From NCBI RefSeq assembly GCF_014284125.1, contig NZ_JACOFX010000001.1:1-64000 (forward strand): a DNA stretch of 64,000 bases, given 5' to 3'. This stretch comes from Undibacterium umbellatum. Its GTDB lineage: Bacteria > Pseudomonadota > Gammaproteobacteria > Burkholderiales > Burkholderiaceae_D. Both the position numbers and the translations under genes were made by a program. Positions 54,159-64,000 of this stretch are shown in pieces. Positions within the stretch are counted from its first letter, which is position 1. Every line of letters starts with the position of its first letter. A model generated the notes under the pieces. That model searched no databases. It worked only from the letters and a program-made list of their open reading frames with translations, and was not told the origin of the DNA.

Positions 54159-55310
54159 ATGGCTGGACCTTTACAGGGCATACGTGTCATAGAAATGGTA
54201 GGACTGGGGCCTTGTCCCTTTGCGGCCATGATGCTGGCTGACATGGGGGCGGAAGTGATACGCATAGACCGCAAGCTGGCTCCAGGCGCGAATAACCCTT
54301 TTCCCATACTTGGCACCAAATATGATGTCATGGCCAGAGGGCGCCGCTCGCTGGCGCTGGACCTGAAACATGAAGAAGCCAAAGCGGTGTTGCTGGATCT
54401 GGTAGCAAGTGCCGATATCTTGCTGGAAGGTTTCCGCCCCGGTGTCATGGAAAGGCTAGGCCTGGGGCCTGAAATTTGCCAGCAACGCAATCCACGTCTG
54501 GTGTATGGGCGGATAACTGGCTGGGGCCAGGATGGCCCGCTTGCCCAGGCAGCAGGGCATGACCTGAATTACATTGCACTCAGCGGCATGTTGCATGCCA
54601 TGGGACGTGCAGATACGCCACCGGCTCCGCCCTTGAATCTGGTCGGTGATTTTGGTGGCGGTGCCATGATGCTGGCTTTTGGTGTGGTTTGTGCTGCACT
54701 GGAGGCGCGCAGTTCTGGCAAGGGTCAGGTGGTGGACGCTGCCATGGTCGATGGCTCCGCTTTATTGGGGGCGATGATTTATGGCTTTCGTGCCTTTGGT
54801 GCATGGTCAGACCAGCGTGGAGCAAATATGCTGGATGGCGGCGCGCATTTTTATGACACCTACGCCTGTGCTGACGGGAAATTCATTTCCATAGGGGCGA
54901 TAGAGCCACAGTTTTATGCTTTGCTGCTGAAAATTGCTGGTATCAGTGATCCTGCATTCAATGCGCAAATGGATAGCCGGAAATGGCCAGAACTGAAGAT
55001 AAAATGTACGGCGCTGTTCAAGACTAAAACCCGCCAGCAATGGTGTGACTTGATGGAAGGAACAGATATCTGTTTCGCCCCGGTACTGGATATGGCAGAA
55101 GCGCCTGAGCATCCGCATAATCAGGCCAGAGCCAATTTTACTGATATTGAAGGCATATTGCAGCCAGCACCTGCACCGAGATTCAGCAGAACAGCGGCAG
55201 AAATCAGCCGACCGCCGGCAGTGTCAGGCCAGCATAGTGCAGAAATTTTGCATGACTGGGGAATGAGCGAAGAGCGTATCACCCATTTAAAAGAAAATCA
55301 GGTGATTTGA
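54159..55310 (+). CDS. CaiB/BaiF CoA-transferase family, alpha-methylacyl-CoA racemase-like
   Basis: The 383-residue protein begins [35 protein letters not shown]. It also has the racemase-type block [29 protein letters not shown], closer to AMACR than to formyl-CoA transferases, and [17 protein letters not shown]. The enzyme would interconvert (R)- and (S)-2-methylacyl-CoA so that the dehydrogenase next to it can act on the S form. It converges with the large kinase gene 30 bp away. Confidence 0.88.
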   Translation: MAGPLQGIRVIEMVGLGPCPFAAMMLADMGAEVIRIDRKLAPGANNPFPILGTKYDVMARGRRSLALDLKHEEAKAVLLDLVASADILLEGFRPGVMERLGLGPEICQQRNPRLVYGRITGWGQDGPLAQAAGHDLNYIALSGMLHAMGRADTPPAPPLNLVGDFGGGAMMLAFGVVCAALEARSSGKGQVVDAAMVDGSALLGAMIYGFRAFGAWSDQRGANMLDGGAHFYDTYACADGKFISIGAIEPQFYALLLKIAGISDPAFNAQMDSRKWPELKIKCTALFKTKTRQQWCDLMEGTDICFAPVLDMAEAPEHPHNQARANFTDIEGILQPAPAPRFSRTAAEISRPPAVSGQHSAEILHDWGMSEERITHLKENQVI

Positions 55311-55339
55311 AATCGCGCGTGCTGGCGAATTGCTGATGG

Positions 55340-58300
55340 CTATTGCTGTTCTATTAATTTTGCCGCAGCTTCAAATTCAAATTGATGCATGAAATGTCTG
55401 AGTTGTATCATGGCATCCGAGTTGAACTGAGTGGCAATTGCGGTTTCATTTTCTTCAAACAAGCTCTGTGCATCTGCGTCTGAGGCAGCCAGCAAGATGC
55501 GCAATTCAGCCACAATGTTTTTTGCCTCGGCTTCATCGACAATAACTTCTTCATGCTGGGGTAAAATCCCTGGCAATACTGTTTTTAATTCATCCAGCAC
55601 TGCGTTGAGTGATAGCGTAAGTGGCCCCAGGGTTTCCAGGATGAATTCCCTGGCTTCTTCCTTGCTGAGCTTGTATTCCAGTTCGGCAGCTATTTTTTGC
55701 AGTTTCGAGGCACCTATGCTACCGGCCAAACCCTTGAGGGTGTGGCTTAGTCGTTCTGCATTACCGTATTCTCCAACTTGTATGAGCCTGTTTAATTCAT
55801 GCAGGGTATCTGCCTGACTTTGCTCAAACCTGTGCAGCATATTAATATAAAACTCGTGACGCCCGCCCATGTAATGCAAGCCCAAGCTGGTATCAAGCTC
55901 ATTGAATTGCGGAAATCCAGCATCCTCGTCATCAAACACAGTACTGGTGATCAGGCTGCCGGGTACCGGCAATTCATGTTCCGTATCCATCCAGTGCGAG
56001 ACTATGGTGAATAAGGCGTCTGGTTGTATGGGTTTGGTCAGATAGTCCTGCATGCCTTCGCGCATGCAACGCTCACGGATATCGCCAACGGCATGCGCAG
56101 TCAGGGCGATGATGGGTGTGTCATCCAGACGAGCATCCTGCCTGATTTTTGCTGCGGCTTCATGGCCATCCATGATAGGCATTTGTAAGTCCATGAATAT
56201 CATGGCGTAATAGCCAGGCTCGTTTGCCATGATCAGGCGTACGGCTTCTTCACCATTGTCGGCAACATCAGCGGTAATGCCTATCATGCTCAGCAACTCG
56301 ATGGCGATTTGCTGATTGACGGGATTGTCTTCTGCCAGCAAGACACGGCGGCCAGCATGGTTTTGTGCCGAGATACTGGCTCTGTGTCTGTGTGCATTGC
56401 GTGATTCCAGGAGCGCTTCTGATTCACCGTGTAAAGTGAAATCTATTTCAAGTGGCAGGGTAAATGAAAATGTCGAACCCTGATTTTCTTGACTGCTGAC
56501 TTCAATTTGACCACCCATCAATTCCACCAGGCGACGCGAGATGGATAAGCCCAGACCTGTACCCCCATACTTGCGGGTAGTTGAACCATCTGCCTGTGTA
56601 AAAGGCTGGAACAGGTTTTGTTGCTGCTTGGCAGACATGCCTATGCCAGTATCCCGCACCGAGAATGTCAGGTCAGTCGTTGCGGATGTGGTAGGAGGCC
56701 TGCTGACACTGAGTTCTATTTCACCACCGCCAGGGGTAAATTTGACGGCATTGTTGACCAAGTTGGTTAATACCTGCCCAAGCCGTAGCGGGTCGCCACG
56801 CAAACGTGCTGGCACTTCCTCAGCAATTTGTACGATATAGATTATTTGTTTTTCTATGGCTTTCTGGCTGGTCAGGGTGGATACGCTATTGAGCACGTCC
56901 TTGATGGAAAATGAAATTTTCTCCACATCCAGCATGCCCGCTTCTATCTTGGAAAAATCCAGTATGTCATTGATGATGCCCAACAGCGATTCGCCAGCAT
57001 GATGGATCTTGCTGACATAGTCATACTGTTTGGGTGTCAGCCTGGTTTGCAGGGCAAGATGAGCCAGGCCTATGACGGCATTCATGGGGGTGCGGATTTC
57101 ATGGCTCATATTTGCCAGGAATTCACTCTTAAGCCTTGTCGCATCTTCTGCTTTCTTGCGCGCCTGTCTCTCGGTCATGCTGGCAGATTCCAGCTGCTGC
57201 TGGGTCAAGCGCAGTTCGCGATACGCATTGGCATTGTCGAGTGCAATCGCGCCATAAGAGCACAGCGTGCGAAAGATCAGGCATTCCCTTTCGCCATAGG
57301 CATATTCACGCGGCGTCTGTATGCTCATTACGCCAAGGATGCGCTCACCTATGCTGAGGGGGGCAAATAGCAGACTTAGTGTTTCCAGCGTATCTGGTAC
57401 GACAGGGAAATCATTATCTGGCCGCAATTCCAGCTTGATTTCCCTCCTTTCTCGTACACAGCGTGCACTGGAGGCACGTTCATCTGTCAGCGCCACTTCG
57501 TGATAGGGGTGTGGCAGGTTTTCTTCTATACCAAATGCCTGAGTCAGCATTTGTCCATCTGGTGACAGCAAGTAGATGATGAAAGTCGTCGCATCCAATA
57601 AATCTTTGAGATGAAAGTGAATAGCTTCAAAAACCGCCTCAGGTTCCAGGTTGGAGGTAATTTGCTGGCCTATACGACCCAGACGTTCGAGGGTGGCACC
57701 TGCCTCCTGCAAAGTCGCTGCCCGGCGTGCTTCTGATACAGCTACCAGCCTGTGTTGCTCAGCCTCGGCACGTATCAATTCGGTTTCATGCCTGACTTGT
57801 GCCATGGCGGTGCGGTTATTTGCCTGTTTTTTGCTTTCGCGTTGTTCTGCGGTAATGGCTTGGCGTGCATATAGCAATGCCTTATTACTGTCACCGACAT
57901 CAGCCCAGGCATCGCTCAGCGCCATCAGCAATTCTGTACTGGCTTGCCAGCCTTCAGTCAGCTCACCTGTCTGCAGGGACTCTTCCAGATAATGGATGAT
58001 GGCATTCGGCGCATCCATTTTTTCGGGAAGAGTGATCACATGACGCGCATGTATTTCGGCCAGGGTCTGGTTCAGGGTGACGCCAAGTGCCGTGAATTGA
58101 TGCTGGTGTATCAGTGTTTTTGCTTCGGCGATAGCGGCCAGCGCCGCATCAGCCTGGCCTGAGATTGATAATGCTCGAGCATAGCGTACCAGGGTTTGAG
58201 GCAAGTCATCCATGGAGTGAGCAGCGCGAAACAGGGTAATCGCTTCATTGAATGCGCTTACTGCTTGATCGATTTGACCTTGCATGAGCAGACATTCTGC

Positions 58301-59269
58301 CAGTTCTGCATGCACTATGGCTTTATTGATACCACCCGGCGTCCTGGAGAAACCATTGAGTGCTTCTTCAAGTGTTTTCTGGCTGCGATCATATTGGCCC
58401 AATTGCCTTAACAAGCTACCCAGATGGGACATGGCATAACCTATCAAGGCTGGCCATTCGGTTTCATGGGCACGTTCTGCTGCCCATTCAAACACGCCTG
58501 CCGCACCTTCCAGATCATCCACTGTTTGCATGGATTCGCCAGAATTGCCAGCTGAAATTATAGCCAGCCTGATCATGCCAGTCTGGCGTGCCAGTTCGCT
58601 GGCTTGCAGATAATAAACGGATGCTCTGGCCGGTTCTCTTCTGCCATGTATTACGCCTGACGCTGCTGCAAGATGTGCGGCAACGGCAGGGTGGTCACCA
58701 CGCAGATATTGTTTGTCAAAAGCAGCGTGGCGCACCGATGCTGCCAGTGGATCGTAAAATGCCAGTTCGTAGATGGCCCAGGATTCGGCAATCGCAATTC
58801 TGAGGCTATCATGGGCCCTTGAATACCAACTGATTGCCGTTACACAAGCTAGTGCTTCTCTGGCGGCATTGCCTTGTTCTTGAGCCATTACTGCGTCAGT
58901 AAGGCTGGCGTCACCAAGGCCTATATTGTCGTTAAGGTCGCTGAATACGGTGACGGCTTCAGCAAGCAAAAGTTCGCCACCGTTCAAATCGCAAAAAAGG
59001 GCGGCAATTTCTGCCCGGATCAGGCAAAGGCGGGCATGAAACTGTCTTCTCAGGGTTTCCGGTGCATCCAGATCAGCCAGTTCAGCCAATACTTCCATCG
59101 CCAGTGTTGAGGCCCGTTGACTATCTCTTTGCCGCAAATACCAGGCCATGGTCAGTTGACTGATGAATTTATCCAGCCCCTGTGCTGAAGTCAGCCTGCT
59201 GGCAAGCTGGTTTACTTCTTCTTCAGTGGCAAATAGATTCATGATCGCAGGCGAAATAGAATTGATCAA
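55340..59269 (-). CDS. Large TPR-GAF hybrid histidine kinase with REC and HPt domains
   Basis: The 1309-residue protein carries a helical TPR array (about 30-490), including [28 protein letters not shown] domain (about 545-680, [14 protein letters not shown] to [14 protein letters not shown]), a coiled coil, HisKA with [15 protein letters not shown] (His about 720) and HATPase ([29 protein letters not shown]) follow. Then come a receiver ([12 protein letters not shown], Asp in [11 protein letters not shown] about 1026) and a C-terminal HPt domain ([14 protein letters not shown], His about 1175). All phosphorelay residues are present. No membrane helix is seen, so it is a cytosolic sensor; the TPR array probably binds a protein or peptide. 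No cognate response regulator is adjacent. Confidence 0.9.
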   Translation of the reverse strand: MINSISPAIMNLFATEEEVNQLASRLTSAQGLDKFISQLTMAWYLRQRDSQRASTLAMEVLAELADLDAPETLRRQFHARLCLIRAEIAALFCDLNGGELLLAEAVTVFSDLNDNIGLGDASLTDAVMAQEQGNAAREALACVTAISWYSRAHDSLRIAIAESWAIYELAFYDPLAASVRHAAFDKQYLRGDHPAVAAHLAAASGVIHGRREPARASVYYLQASELARQTGMIRLAIISAGNSGESMQTVDDLEGAAGVFEWAAERAHETEWPALIGYAMSHLGSLLRQLGQYDRSQKTLEEALNGFSRTPGGINKAIVHAELAECLLMQGQIDQAVSAFNEAITLFRAAHSMDDLPQTLVRYARALSISGQADAALAAIAEAKTLIHQHQFTALGVTLNQTLAEIHARHVITLPEKMDAPNAIIHYLEESLQTGELTEGWQASTELLMALSDAWADVGDSNKALLYARQAITAEQRESKKQANNRTAMAQVRHETELIRAEAEQHRLVAVSEARRAATLQEAGATLERLGRIGQQITSNLEPEAVFEAIHFHLKDLLDATTFIIYLLSPDGQMLTQAFGIEENLPHPYHEVALTDERASSARCVRERREIKLELRPDNDFPVVPDTLETLSLLFAPLSIGERILGVMSIQTPREYAYGERECLIFRTLCSYGAIALDNANAYRELRLTQQQLESASMTERQARKKAEDATRLKSEFLANMSHEIRTPMNAVIGLAHLALQTRLTPKQYDYVSKIHHAGESLLGIINDILDFSKIEAGMLDVEKISFSIKDVLNSVSTLTSQKAIEKQIIYIVQIAEEVPARLRGDPLRLGQVLTNLVNNAVKFTPGGGEIELSVSRPPTTSATTDLTFSVRDTGIGMSAKQQQNLFQPFTQADGSTTRKYGGTGLGLSISRRLVELMGGQIEVSSQENQGSTFSFTLPLEIDFTLHGESEALLESRNAHRHRASISAQNHAGRRVLLAEDNPVNQQIAIELLSMIGITADVADNGEEAVRLIMANEPGYYAMIFMDLQMPIMDGHEAAAKIRQDARLDDTPIIALTAHAVGDIRERCMREGMQDYLTKPIQPDALFTIVSHWMDTEHELPVPGSLITSTVFDDEDAGFPQFNELDTSLGLHYMGGRHEFYINMLHRFEQSQADTLHELNRLIQVGEYGNAERLSHTLKGLAGSIGASKLQKIAAELEYKLSKEEAREFILETLGPLTLSLNAVLDELKTVLPGILPQHEEVIVDEAEAKNIVAELRILLAASDADAQSLFEENETAIATQFNSDAMIQLRHFMHQFEFEAAAKLIEQQ

Positions 59270-59488
59270 ATCATACCTTATGCCACGCTGATTGAAGGAT
59301 TATGAGATGGGTTTTGTTGCAAACTCGGCAGGCGTGTAAGTTTAGTCAGTAGCAAAACAGGAACTTTTTAGCAGTTAATGCATCTGATTCGACTTGGCTG
59401 ATATTCTATTGATATATTATCGCGTGCTGATTAATGCAGCCAAGTCTGAAATCTGGCAAATTAAATAATGATCCAAGAGGGAGAATCT

Positions 59489-62400
59489 ATGCGTGTGTCA
59501 AAACTGTTGCCATTGGCCTGGGCGGTTATGCTGTGTTTACCTGCACTGGCTGCTGAGCCAGTCACCAAACCGGATGCAGAAAAAAAGAAATGGGATGTCA
59601 ATCATCCCCCTGGTGAAAGCAAGACAGTCAATATTGACACCCGTACCGGCACATGGATGAGTGTGGATGTCAGCCCTGATGGCAAGCAATTGATATTTGA
59701 TTTGCTGGGCGACTTATATACGCTACCCATTGGCGGTGGTGAAGCCAAGGCTTTGACACACTCCATAGCCTGGGAAATGCAGGCGCGCTTCTCACCTGAT
59801 GGCAAACAGATTGCCTATATGTCCGATGCAGGTGGTGGTGACAATGTCTGGGTCATGAATGCCGATGGCAGCAATGCGCATGCAGTCAGCAAAGAGGATT
59901 TCCGCCTCTTGAATAATCCCGTCTGGCACCCGAAAGGACAGTACATCGCCGCGCGCAAGCACTATAGCGGCACCCGTTCACTGGGTTCTGGTGAAATCTG
60001 GCTCTATCATCAAAGCGGCGGTACAGGTGTGCAATTGAATGAAAAACCAAACTGGCAAAAAGACCTGGGCGAACCGGCATTTTCACCTGATGGCCGCTAT
60101 GTCTACTATTCGCAAGATACGACGCCAGGCTCATCTTTTGAATACAACAAAAATTCCAACGGGCAGATTTATCAGATTTTCCGCCGAGACCTGCAAGACG
60201 GCAAGGTCAAAGCTTTCGTCAGTGGCCCCGGCGGTGCAGTGCGCCCTGTACCTTCACCGGATGGCAAGTACCTGGCATTCGTGCGCCGCATCCGTAACCA
60301 GTCGGCCTTGTTCCTGAAAAATTTACAGACTGGTGAAGAAAGCGCAGCCTGGCCTGAGCTGGAACGTGACATGCAAGAAGCATGGGCCATACAGGGAGTG
60401 TATCCAGCCTTTGCCTGGATGCCAGGCAGTAAAGAGATCGTGGTCTGGGCAAAAGGCAAGTTGTGGCGTCTGGACCCCTTTAGTCGCAAGGCAGTGGATA
60501 TTCCTTTCCATGTACAAGATACAAGGGAAATACGCAGCGCCTTGCGCTTCCCACATGAAGTAGCACCTGATCAATTCGATGTGCACCAGTTGCGCTGGGT
60601 TAATGTCGCGCCGCAAGGGGATAAAGTTGTGTACTCGGCCTTGGGACATATCTATGTCAAAGACCTGCCTAATGGCACGCCACGCCGCCTGACCACGCAA
60701 AGCACACATTTTGAATTCTTCCCCAGCTTTTCACGTGATGGCAAATACGTCGTATTCAGTAGCTGGAATGATGAAAAACTTGGTGCTGTGCGGACTATAG
60801 AGCTTGCCAGCGACAAGGAAGCTATCGTGACCAAAGCACCGGGCAAATATCTGCAGGCGAGATTTTCACCAGATGGAAAGCAAGTCGCATACGTCAAGGC
60901 CAAAGGTGGCTACCTGACTACCCCGTGGCACGGCATGGAAACCGGGGTATTCCTGACGAATGCGGACGGTAAATCAGAGCCACGCTTGTTGACGGAAGAG
61001 GGCGGTTCGCCGCAATTCGGCAAAGATGGGCAAGCTGTGTATGTCACCCGTACCCAATACACTGGAGAAGTCGACTGGACTACTTCGCTGGTGCGTCTGT
61101 CATTGGATGGTAAACCTGAACAGCCAGTCGCAAAAAGTGAATTTGCCGGTGAATTTGCAATTTCGCCAGATGGAGAGTGGCTGGCTTTCGGTGAGCGTTA
61201 TCACGCCTATGTAACACCATTGCCACTGGCTGGCAAGGCAGTCACCATAGGCCAGAAAATGGATGCGCTGCCAGTGAAGCAACTGGATGTGAATGCCGGT
61301 CAATACCTGCACTGGTCTGGCGACAGCAAGCGCATCAATTTTTCTCTCGGCGATGAATTGTTCAGCCGTGAATTAAAAGATGCTTTTGCCTTTGTGCCGG
61401 GTGCACCTGCCGAGTTGCCCAAGCCGGTAGAGCAGGGAAAAAAAATAGGCTTCCGCCAGTTGGCTGACAAACCGAATGGCTATACCGTTATATCAGGTGC
61501 CAGAATCGTCACCATGAAAGGCGAAGAAGTCATAGAAGATGGCCGTATCGTCGTCAAGGATAACCGTATCGTCAGTGTAGGCAAATCTGCGGATGTGGCC
61601 ATACCTGCAGGCGCAACCCAGATTGATGCTAAAGGCAAAACCATCTTGCCAGGTTTGGTCGACGTGCACTGGCATGGCAGCATGGGTGAGAGCGGCATTA
61701 TCCCGCAACAAAGCTGGGTGAATTATGCTTCGTTGGCTTTTGGTGTGACTACTATTCATGATCCGTCGAACGACACGGGCGAGATCTTCACGCAAAGCGA
61801 GTTGCAAAGAGCGGGGCAGGTGTTGGGTCCACGCATTTATTCTACTGGCACCATACTCTACGGTGCCAAGGGTAATTTTGCCGCCATCGTGAATAACCTG
61901 GATGATGCATTGACGCATCTGAAGCGTCTCAAGGCAGCAGGTGCCATTTCAGTCAAGAGCTACAACCAACCAAGGCGTGAGCAACGACAACAAGTTCTGG
62001 AAGCAGCGCGCCAGACGAAAATGATGGTGGTGCCAGAAGGTGGTTCTCTGTTCCAGACCAATATGAGCATGGTGGTAGATGGTCATACCGGTGTTGAGCA
62101 TGCCTTGCCTGTTGAAAAAGTCTATGACGATGTCAAGCAATTGTGGTCGCAGACGCAGGTTGGCTACACTCCGACGCTCGGAGTAGCTTATGGTGGCCTG
62201 GATGGTGAACATTACTGGTATGCCCGTACCGATGTCTGGAAACATCCTCTGCTGAGTAAATATGTGCCACGTTCCATATTGGAGCCGCGCAGCATCAGGC
62301 GTGAAACGGCGCCGGAAGAGGACTTCAATGTCATTAAGGTAGCGCAGACAGCGACCGCCTTGCAGCGTGCCGGTGTTCCAGTAAATCTGGGTGCGCATGG

Positions 62401-62761
62401 TCAGCGTGAAGGTCTGGCAGCGCATTGGGAATTATGGACGCTGGTCAAAGGCGGCATGACTCCGTTGGAAGCAATACGCAGCGGCACCATCAACGGCGCA
62501 CGCTACCTTGGCCTGGATAAAGACATAGGTTCTCTGGAAGTGGGCAAACTGGCTGATCTGATGATTATTGATGGCGATGTTCTTAAGGATATACAACAGT
62601 CTGACAAGCTTAGCCATGTCATGCTGAACGGACGTTTGTATGAATCCGGTACTTTGAATGAAGTGGGTAAAACCAAAAAAGTCCGCAAAGCTTTCTTTTT
62701 TGAAGGTAAGAGTGGTGGTGAAATGCCTGTGGAAGCTGAGGAGCATGCGCACGGCCACTGA
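59489..62761 (+). CDS. Secreted TolB-propeller / amidohydrolase fusion protein
   Basis: From ATG 59489 (GAGGGAG 5-6 nt upstream) the product has 1090 residues. An earlier ATG at 59468 adds seven residues. A Sec signal (MRVSKLLPLAWAVMLCLPALA) is followed by TolB/WD40-like PD40 repeats (recurring FSPDGKQ, SPDGRYV and ASPDGEW-type motifs, about 60-620). A C-terminal amidohydrolase domain follows with metal motif VHWHGS (about 725), HDPSNDTGEI and VNLGAHGQREG. The tail is His-rich (EEHAHGH). Such proteins are periplasmic or extracellular hydrolases of unknown substrate, perhaps peptides or cyclic amides. Confidence 0.85.
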   Translation: MRVSKLLPLAWAVMLCLPALAAEPVTKPDAEKKKWDVNHPPGESKTVNIDTRTGTWMSVDVSPDGKQLIFDLLGDLYTLPIGGGEAKALTHSIAWEMQARFSPDGKQIAYMSDAGGGDNVWVMNADGSNAHAVSKEDFRLLNNPVWHPKGQYIAARKHYSGTRSLGSGEIWLYHQSGGTGVQLNEKPNWQKDLGEPAFSPDGRYVYYSQDTTPGSSFEYNKNSNGQIYQIFRRDLQDGKVKAFVSGPGGAVRPVPSPDGKYLAFVRRIRNQSALFLKNLQTGEESAAWPELERDMQEAWAIQGVYPAFAWMPGSKEIVVWAKGKLWRLDPFSRKAVDIPFHVQDTREIRSALRFPHEVAPDQFDVHQLRWVNVAPQGDKVVYSALGHIYVKDLPNGTPRRLTTQSTHFEFFPSFSRDGKYVVFSSWNDEKLGAVRTIELASDKEAIVTKAPGKYLQARFSPDGKQVAYVKAKGGYLTTPWHGMETGVFLTNADGKSEPRLLTEEGGSPQFGKDGQAVYVTRTQYTGEVDWTTSLVRLSLDGKPEQPVAKSEFAGEFAISPDGEWLAFGERYHAYVTPLPLAGKAVTIGQKMDALPVKQLDVNAGQYLHWSGDSKRINFSLGDELFSRELKDAFAFVPGAPAELPKPVEQGKKIGFRQLADKPNGYTVISGARIVTMKGEEVIEDGRIVVKDNRIVSVGKSADVAIPAGATQIDAKGKTILPGLVDVHWHGSMGESGIIPQQSWVNYASLAFGVTTIHDPSNDTGEIFTQSELQRAGQVLGPRIYSTGTILYGAKGNFAAIVNNLDDALTHLKRLKAAGAISVKSYNQPRREQRQQVLEAARQTKMMVVPEGGSLFQTNMSMVVDGHTGVEHALPVEKVYDDVKQLWSQTQVGYTPTLGVAYGGLDGEHYWYARTDVWKHPLLSKYVPRSILEPRSIRRETAPEEDFNVIKVAQTATALQRAGVPVNLGAHGQREGLAAHWELWTLVKGGMTPLEAIRSGTINGARYLGLDKDIGSLEVGKLADLMIIDGDVLKDIQQSDKLSHVMLNGRLYESGTLNEVGKTKKVRKAFFFEGKSGGEMPVEAEEHAHGH

Positions 62762-62790
62762 TGGCAGGTGAGCTCTGAGTGATGATGAAG

Positions 62791-62822
62791 AATGCAGCTA
62801 TTGAAAAATAGCTGCATTTTTT
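62791..62822 (+). terminator. Rho-independent terminator
   Basis: AATGCAGCTATT pairs perfectly with AATAGCTGCATT around a short loop and runs into six T residues. It ends the amidohydrolase gene. Confidence 0.9.
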
Positions 62823-63009
62823 GCATCTTTCGCCAGCCAAACATACAGTTTGATTCAGCTATTCAAACAGCCTGTATCCTAAGTTGCTGATGGCATGTGT
62901 CACAATGGAGGCTTGACGCATTAGTCTGGTGTATTTTGTATTGCATTAATGATATTGAGTTGCCGACTTTGCAGCCTTGATTCTATGTCCAACCATCTGG
63001 AGTTCTATC

Positions 63010-64000
63010 ATGTTTCAGCACGTTGAAGCCTATCCTGGCGACCCTATCTTGTCTTTGAATGAGGCGTTTGGTAAAGACCCGCGCACCAACAAGATCAATT
63101 TGTCTATCGGTATTTATTTTGACGATGCTGGCAAGATTCCTATGCTGCCTTCGGTACGGGCCGCAGAACACAAGGTCGTGGCAGATGCTGGCGCCCGTCC
63201 ATACTTGCCTATGGAAGGCGCAGCAAATTTCCGCACGGCTGTACAGGAACTTTTGTTTGGTGCGGACAGTGCAGTAGTCAAGGCTGGCCGTGTTGTGACG
63301 ATACAGGCTGTTGGTTCCAGCGGTGGCCTCAAGGTGGGCGGTGATTTCATCAAGCGTTATTTCCCGACATCGACCATGCTGGTCAGTGATCCTACATGGG
63401 ATAATCACAAAGCAGTATTTGAAGGTTGTGGACTGACGGTCAAAACCTATCCTTACTACGATGCAGCAACTGGTGGCCTGCGATTTGACGCCATGATAGA
63501 AGCGTTGAAAGCAGCAGAAAAGAAAAGCATCGTCCTGCTGCACGCTTGCTGCCATAACCCTACGGGCGTAGATCTGACACAAGAGCAGTGGCAACAACTG
63601 GTGCCGGTATTGAAAGAGCGTGAATTGATCGCCTTCCTCGATCTGGCTTATCAAGGCTATGGTGACGGCATCGTGGAGGATGCTTATGCTGTGCGCTTGC
63701 TGGCTGATCAGGGTTTGAGTTTCTTCGTAGCGAACTCCTTCTCCAAGAGCATGAGCTTGTATGGCGAGCGTTGCGGAGCCCTGAGCGTGGTTTGCCCTGA
63801 TGCAGCACAGGCAGTCAATGTACTGGGCCAGATGAAGGCAACTATCCGCCGCAATTACTCCAATCCACCTCTGCATGGGGGGCAGCTGGTTGCCCGTGTA
63901 TTGAGCGACCCTGAATTGCGCCCTATGTGGGAAGCAGAAGTCGTTGCCATGCGTGACCGTATCCAGTTCATGCGCCGTAAATTGCATGATGTGCTGAGTG
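63010..64000 (+). CDS. tyrB: Aromatic amino acid aminotransferase TyrB, C-terminus cut by window
   Basis: The frame starts at ATG 63010 and is still open at the window end (330 codons). It is a class I PLP aminotransferase of the aspartate/tyrosine subgroup: MFQHVEAYPGDPILSLNEAF, NLSIGIYFDD, VGSSGGLKVGGDF, DPTWDNH, HACCHNPTGVD, DLAYQGYGDG and the PLP Lys in SFSKSMSLYGERCG. It transfers amino groups between aromatic amino acids, Asp or Leu and 2-oxoglutarate. Full-length members have about 398 residues, so 65-70 are missing beyond the edge. Confidence 0.92.
   Translation, partial: MFQHVEAYPGDPILSLNEAFGKDPRTNKINLSIGIYFDDAGKIPMLPSVRAAEHKVVADAGARPYLPMEGAANFRTAVQELLFGADSAVVKAGRVVTIQAVGSSGGLKVGGDFIKRYFPTSTMLVSDPTWDNHKAVFEGCGLTVKTYPYYDAATGGLRFDAMIEALKAAEKKSIVLLHACCHNPTGVDLTQEQWQQLVPVLKERELIAFLDLAYQGYGDGIVEDAYAVRLLADQGLSFFVANSFSKSMSLYGERCGALSVVCPDAAQAVNVLGQMKATIRRNYSNPPLHGGQLVARVLSDPELRPMWEAEVVAMRDRIQFMRRKLHDVLS

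Noticed and set aside
62983..63987. 334-codon minus-strand frame at the right end
   Set aside because: Antisense of the tyrB coding region, whose plus-strand frame carries unmistakable aminotransferase motifs.
1..64000. CRISPR arrays, rRNA genes, complete tRNA genes and full insertion sequences
   Set aside because: I looked for regularly spaced repeats, tRNA cloverleafs and transposase motifs and saw none beyond the tRNA fragment and the MITE-like element; a tool search could still find something subtle.

Overview
The window looks like a Betaproteobacterium of the Burkholderiales, most likely an Oxalobacteraceae member of moderate GC content such as an Undibacterium-like organism. This is inferred from the urtABCDE-urease organisation, the hydroxyproline operon, the P2-type prophage genes and the dense signalling genes. 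No rRNA operon or complete tRNA is present to fix the taxonomy.

The left end (1-7.1 kb) is accessory DNA. It holds two small unknown genes, a 290-bp AT-rich element with perfect 23-bp terminal inverted repeats (MITE-like), and the 3' part of a tRNA-Ser gene that marks an integration boundary. It also holds a remnant of a P2-like prophage. Only tail genes R (5'-truncated), S and V (3'-truncated) survive. The interval between S and V carries cargo: a SIR2-domain protein and a P-loop NTPase that read as one SIR2-STAND-type defence protein split by a -1 frameshift, then a leader that resembles phage C4 antisense RNA, a small ORF and a two-helix membrane protein.

From 7.2 to 12.9 kb come a class-3 lipase, a divergent patatin-like lipoprotein, small unknown genes, a small Cro/CI-type regulator and an AraC regulator. 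That regulator is divergent from an operon (13.0-19.6 kb) of an alkyl-DHAP-synthase-like flavoprotein, a GlpD-like dehydrogenase, an FGGY kinase, an alpha/beta hydrolase and a second AraC-type regulator with a GyrI-like domain. The set suggests glycerol, ether-lipid or alkylglycerol metabolism. From 19.6 to 26.1 kb a five-gene minus-strand signalling operon encodes two related PAS histidine kinases, an EAL-REC-PAS protein, a REC-HD-GYP protein with a damaged HD motif, and a stand-alone receiver.

A very good sigma-54 promoter precedes urtABCDE (urea ABC transporter) and ureD (26.7-33.3 kb). The rest of the urease genes, ureABCEFG plus a HupE/UreJ permease, lie 8 kb further on (41.4-46.2 kb). 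Between the two blocks are an NmrA/SDR protein with a divergent LysR regulator, a DedA-rhodanese fusion, a threonine/serine dehydratase preceded by an isoleucine-rich leader peptide, a frameshifted unknown gene, and an ECF sigma factor/anti-sigma/periplasmic protein operon.

From 46.5 to 51.6 kb lies a hydroxyproline catabolic operon: pyrroline-4-hydroxy-2-carboxylate deaminase, a three-subunit D-hydroxyproline dehydrogenase and 2-oxoglutarate semialdehyde dehydrogenase. After it come a small membrane protein, a TetR regulator divergent from an acyl-CoA dehydrogenase and alpha-methylacyl-CoA-racemase-like pair, a 1309-aa TPR-GAF hybrid histidine kinase, a secreted 1090-aa TolB-propeller/amidohydrolase fusion, and the start of an aromatic amino acid aminotransferase that runs off the right edge.
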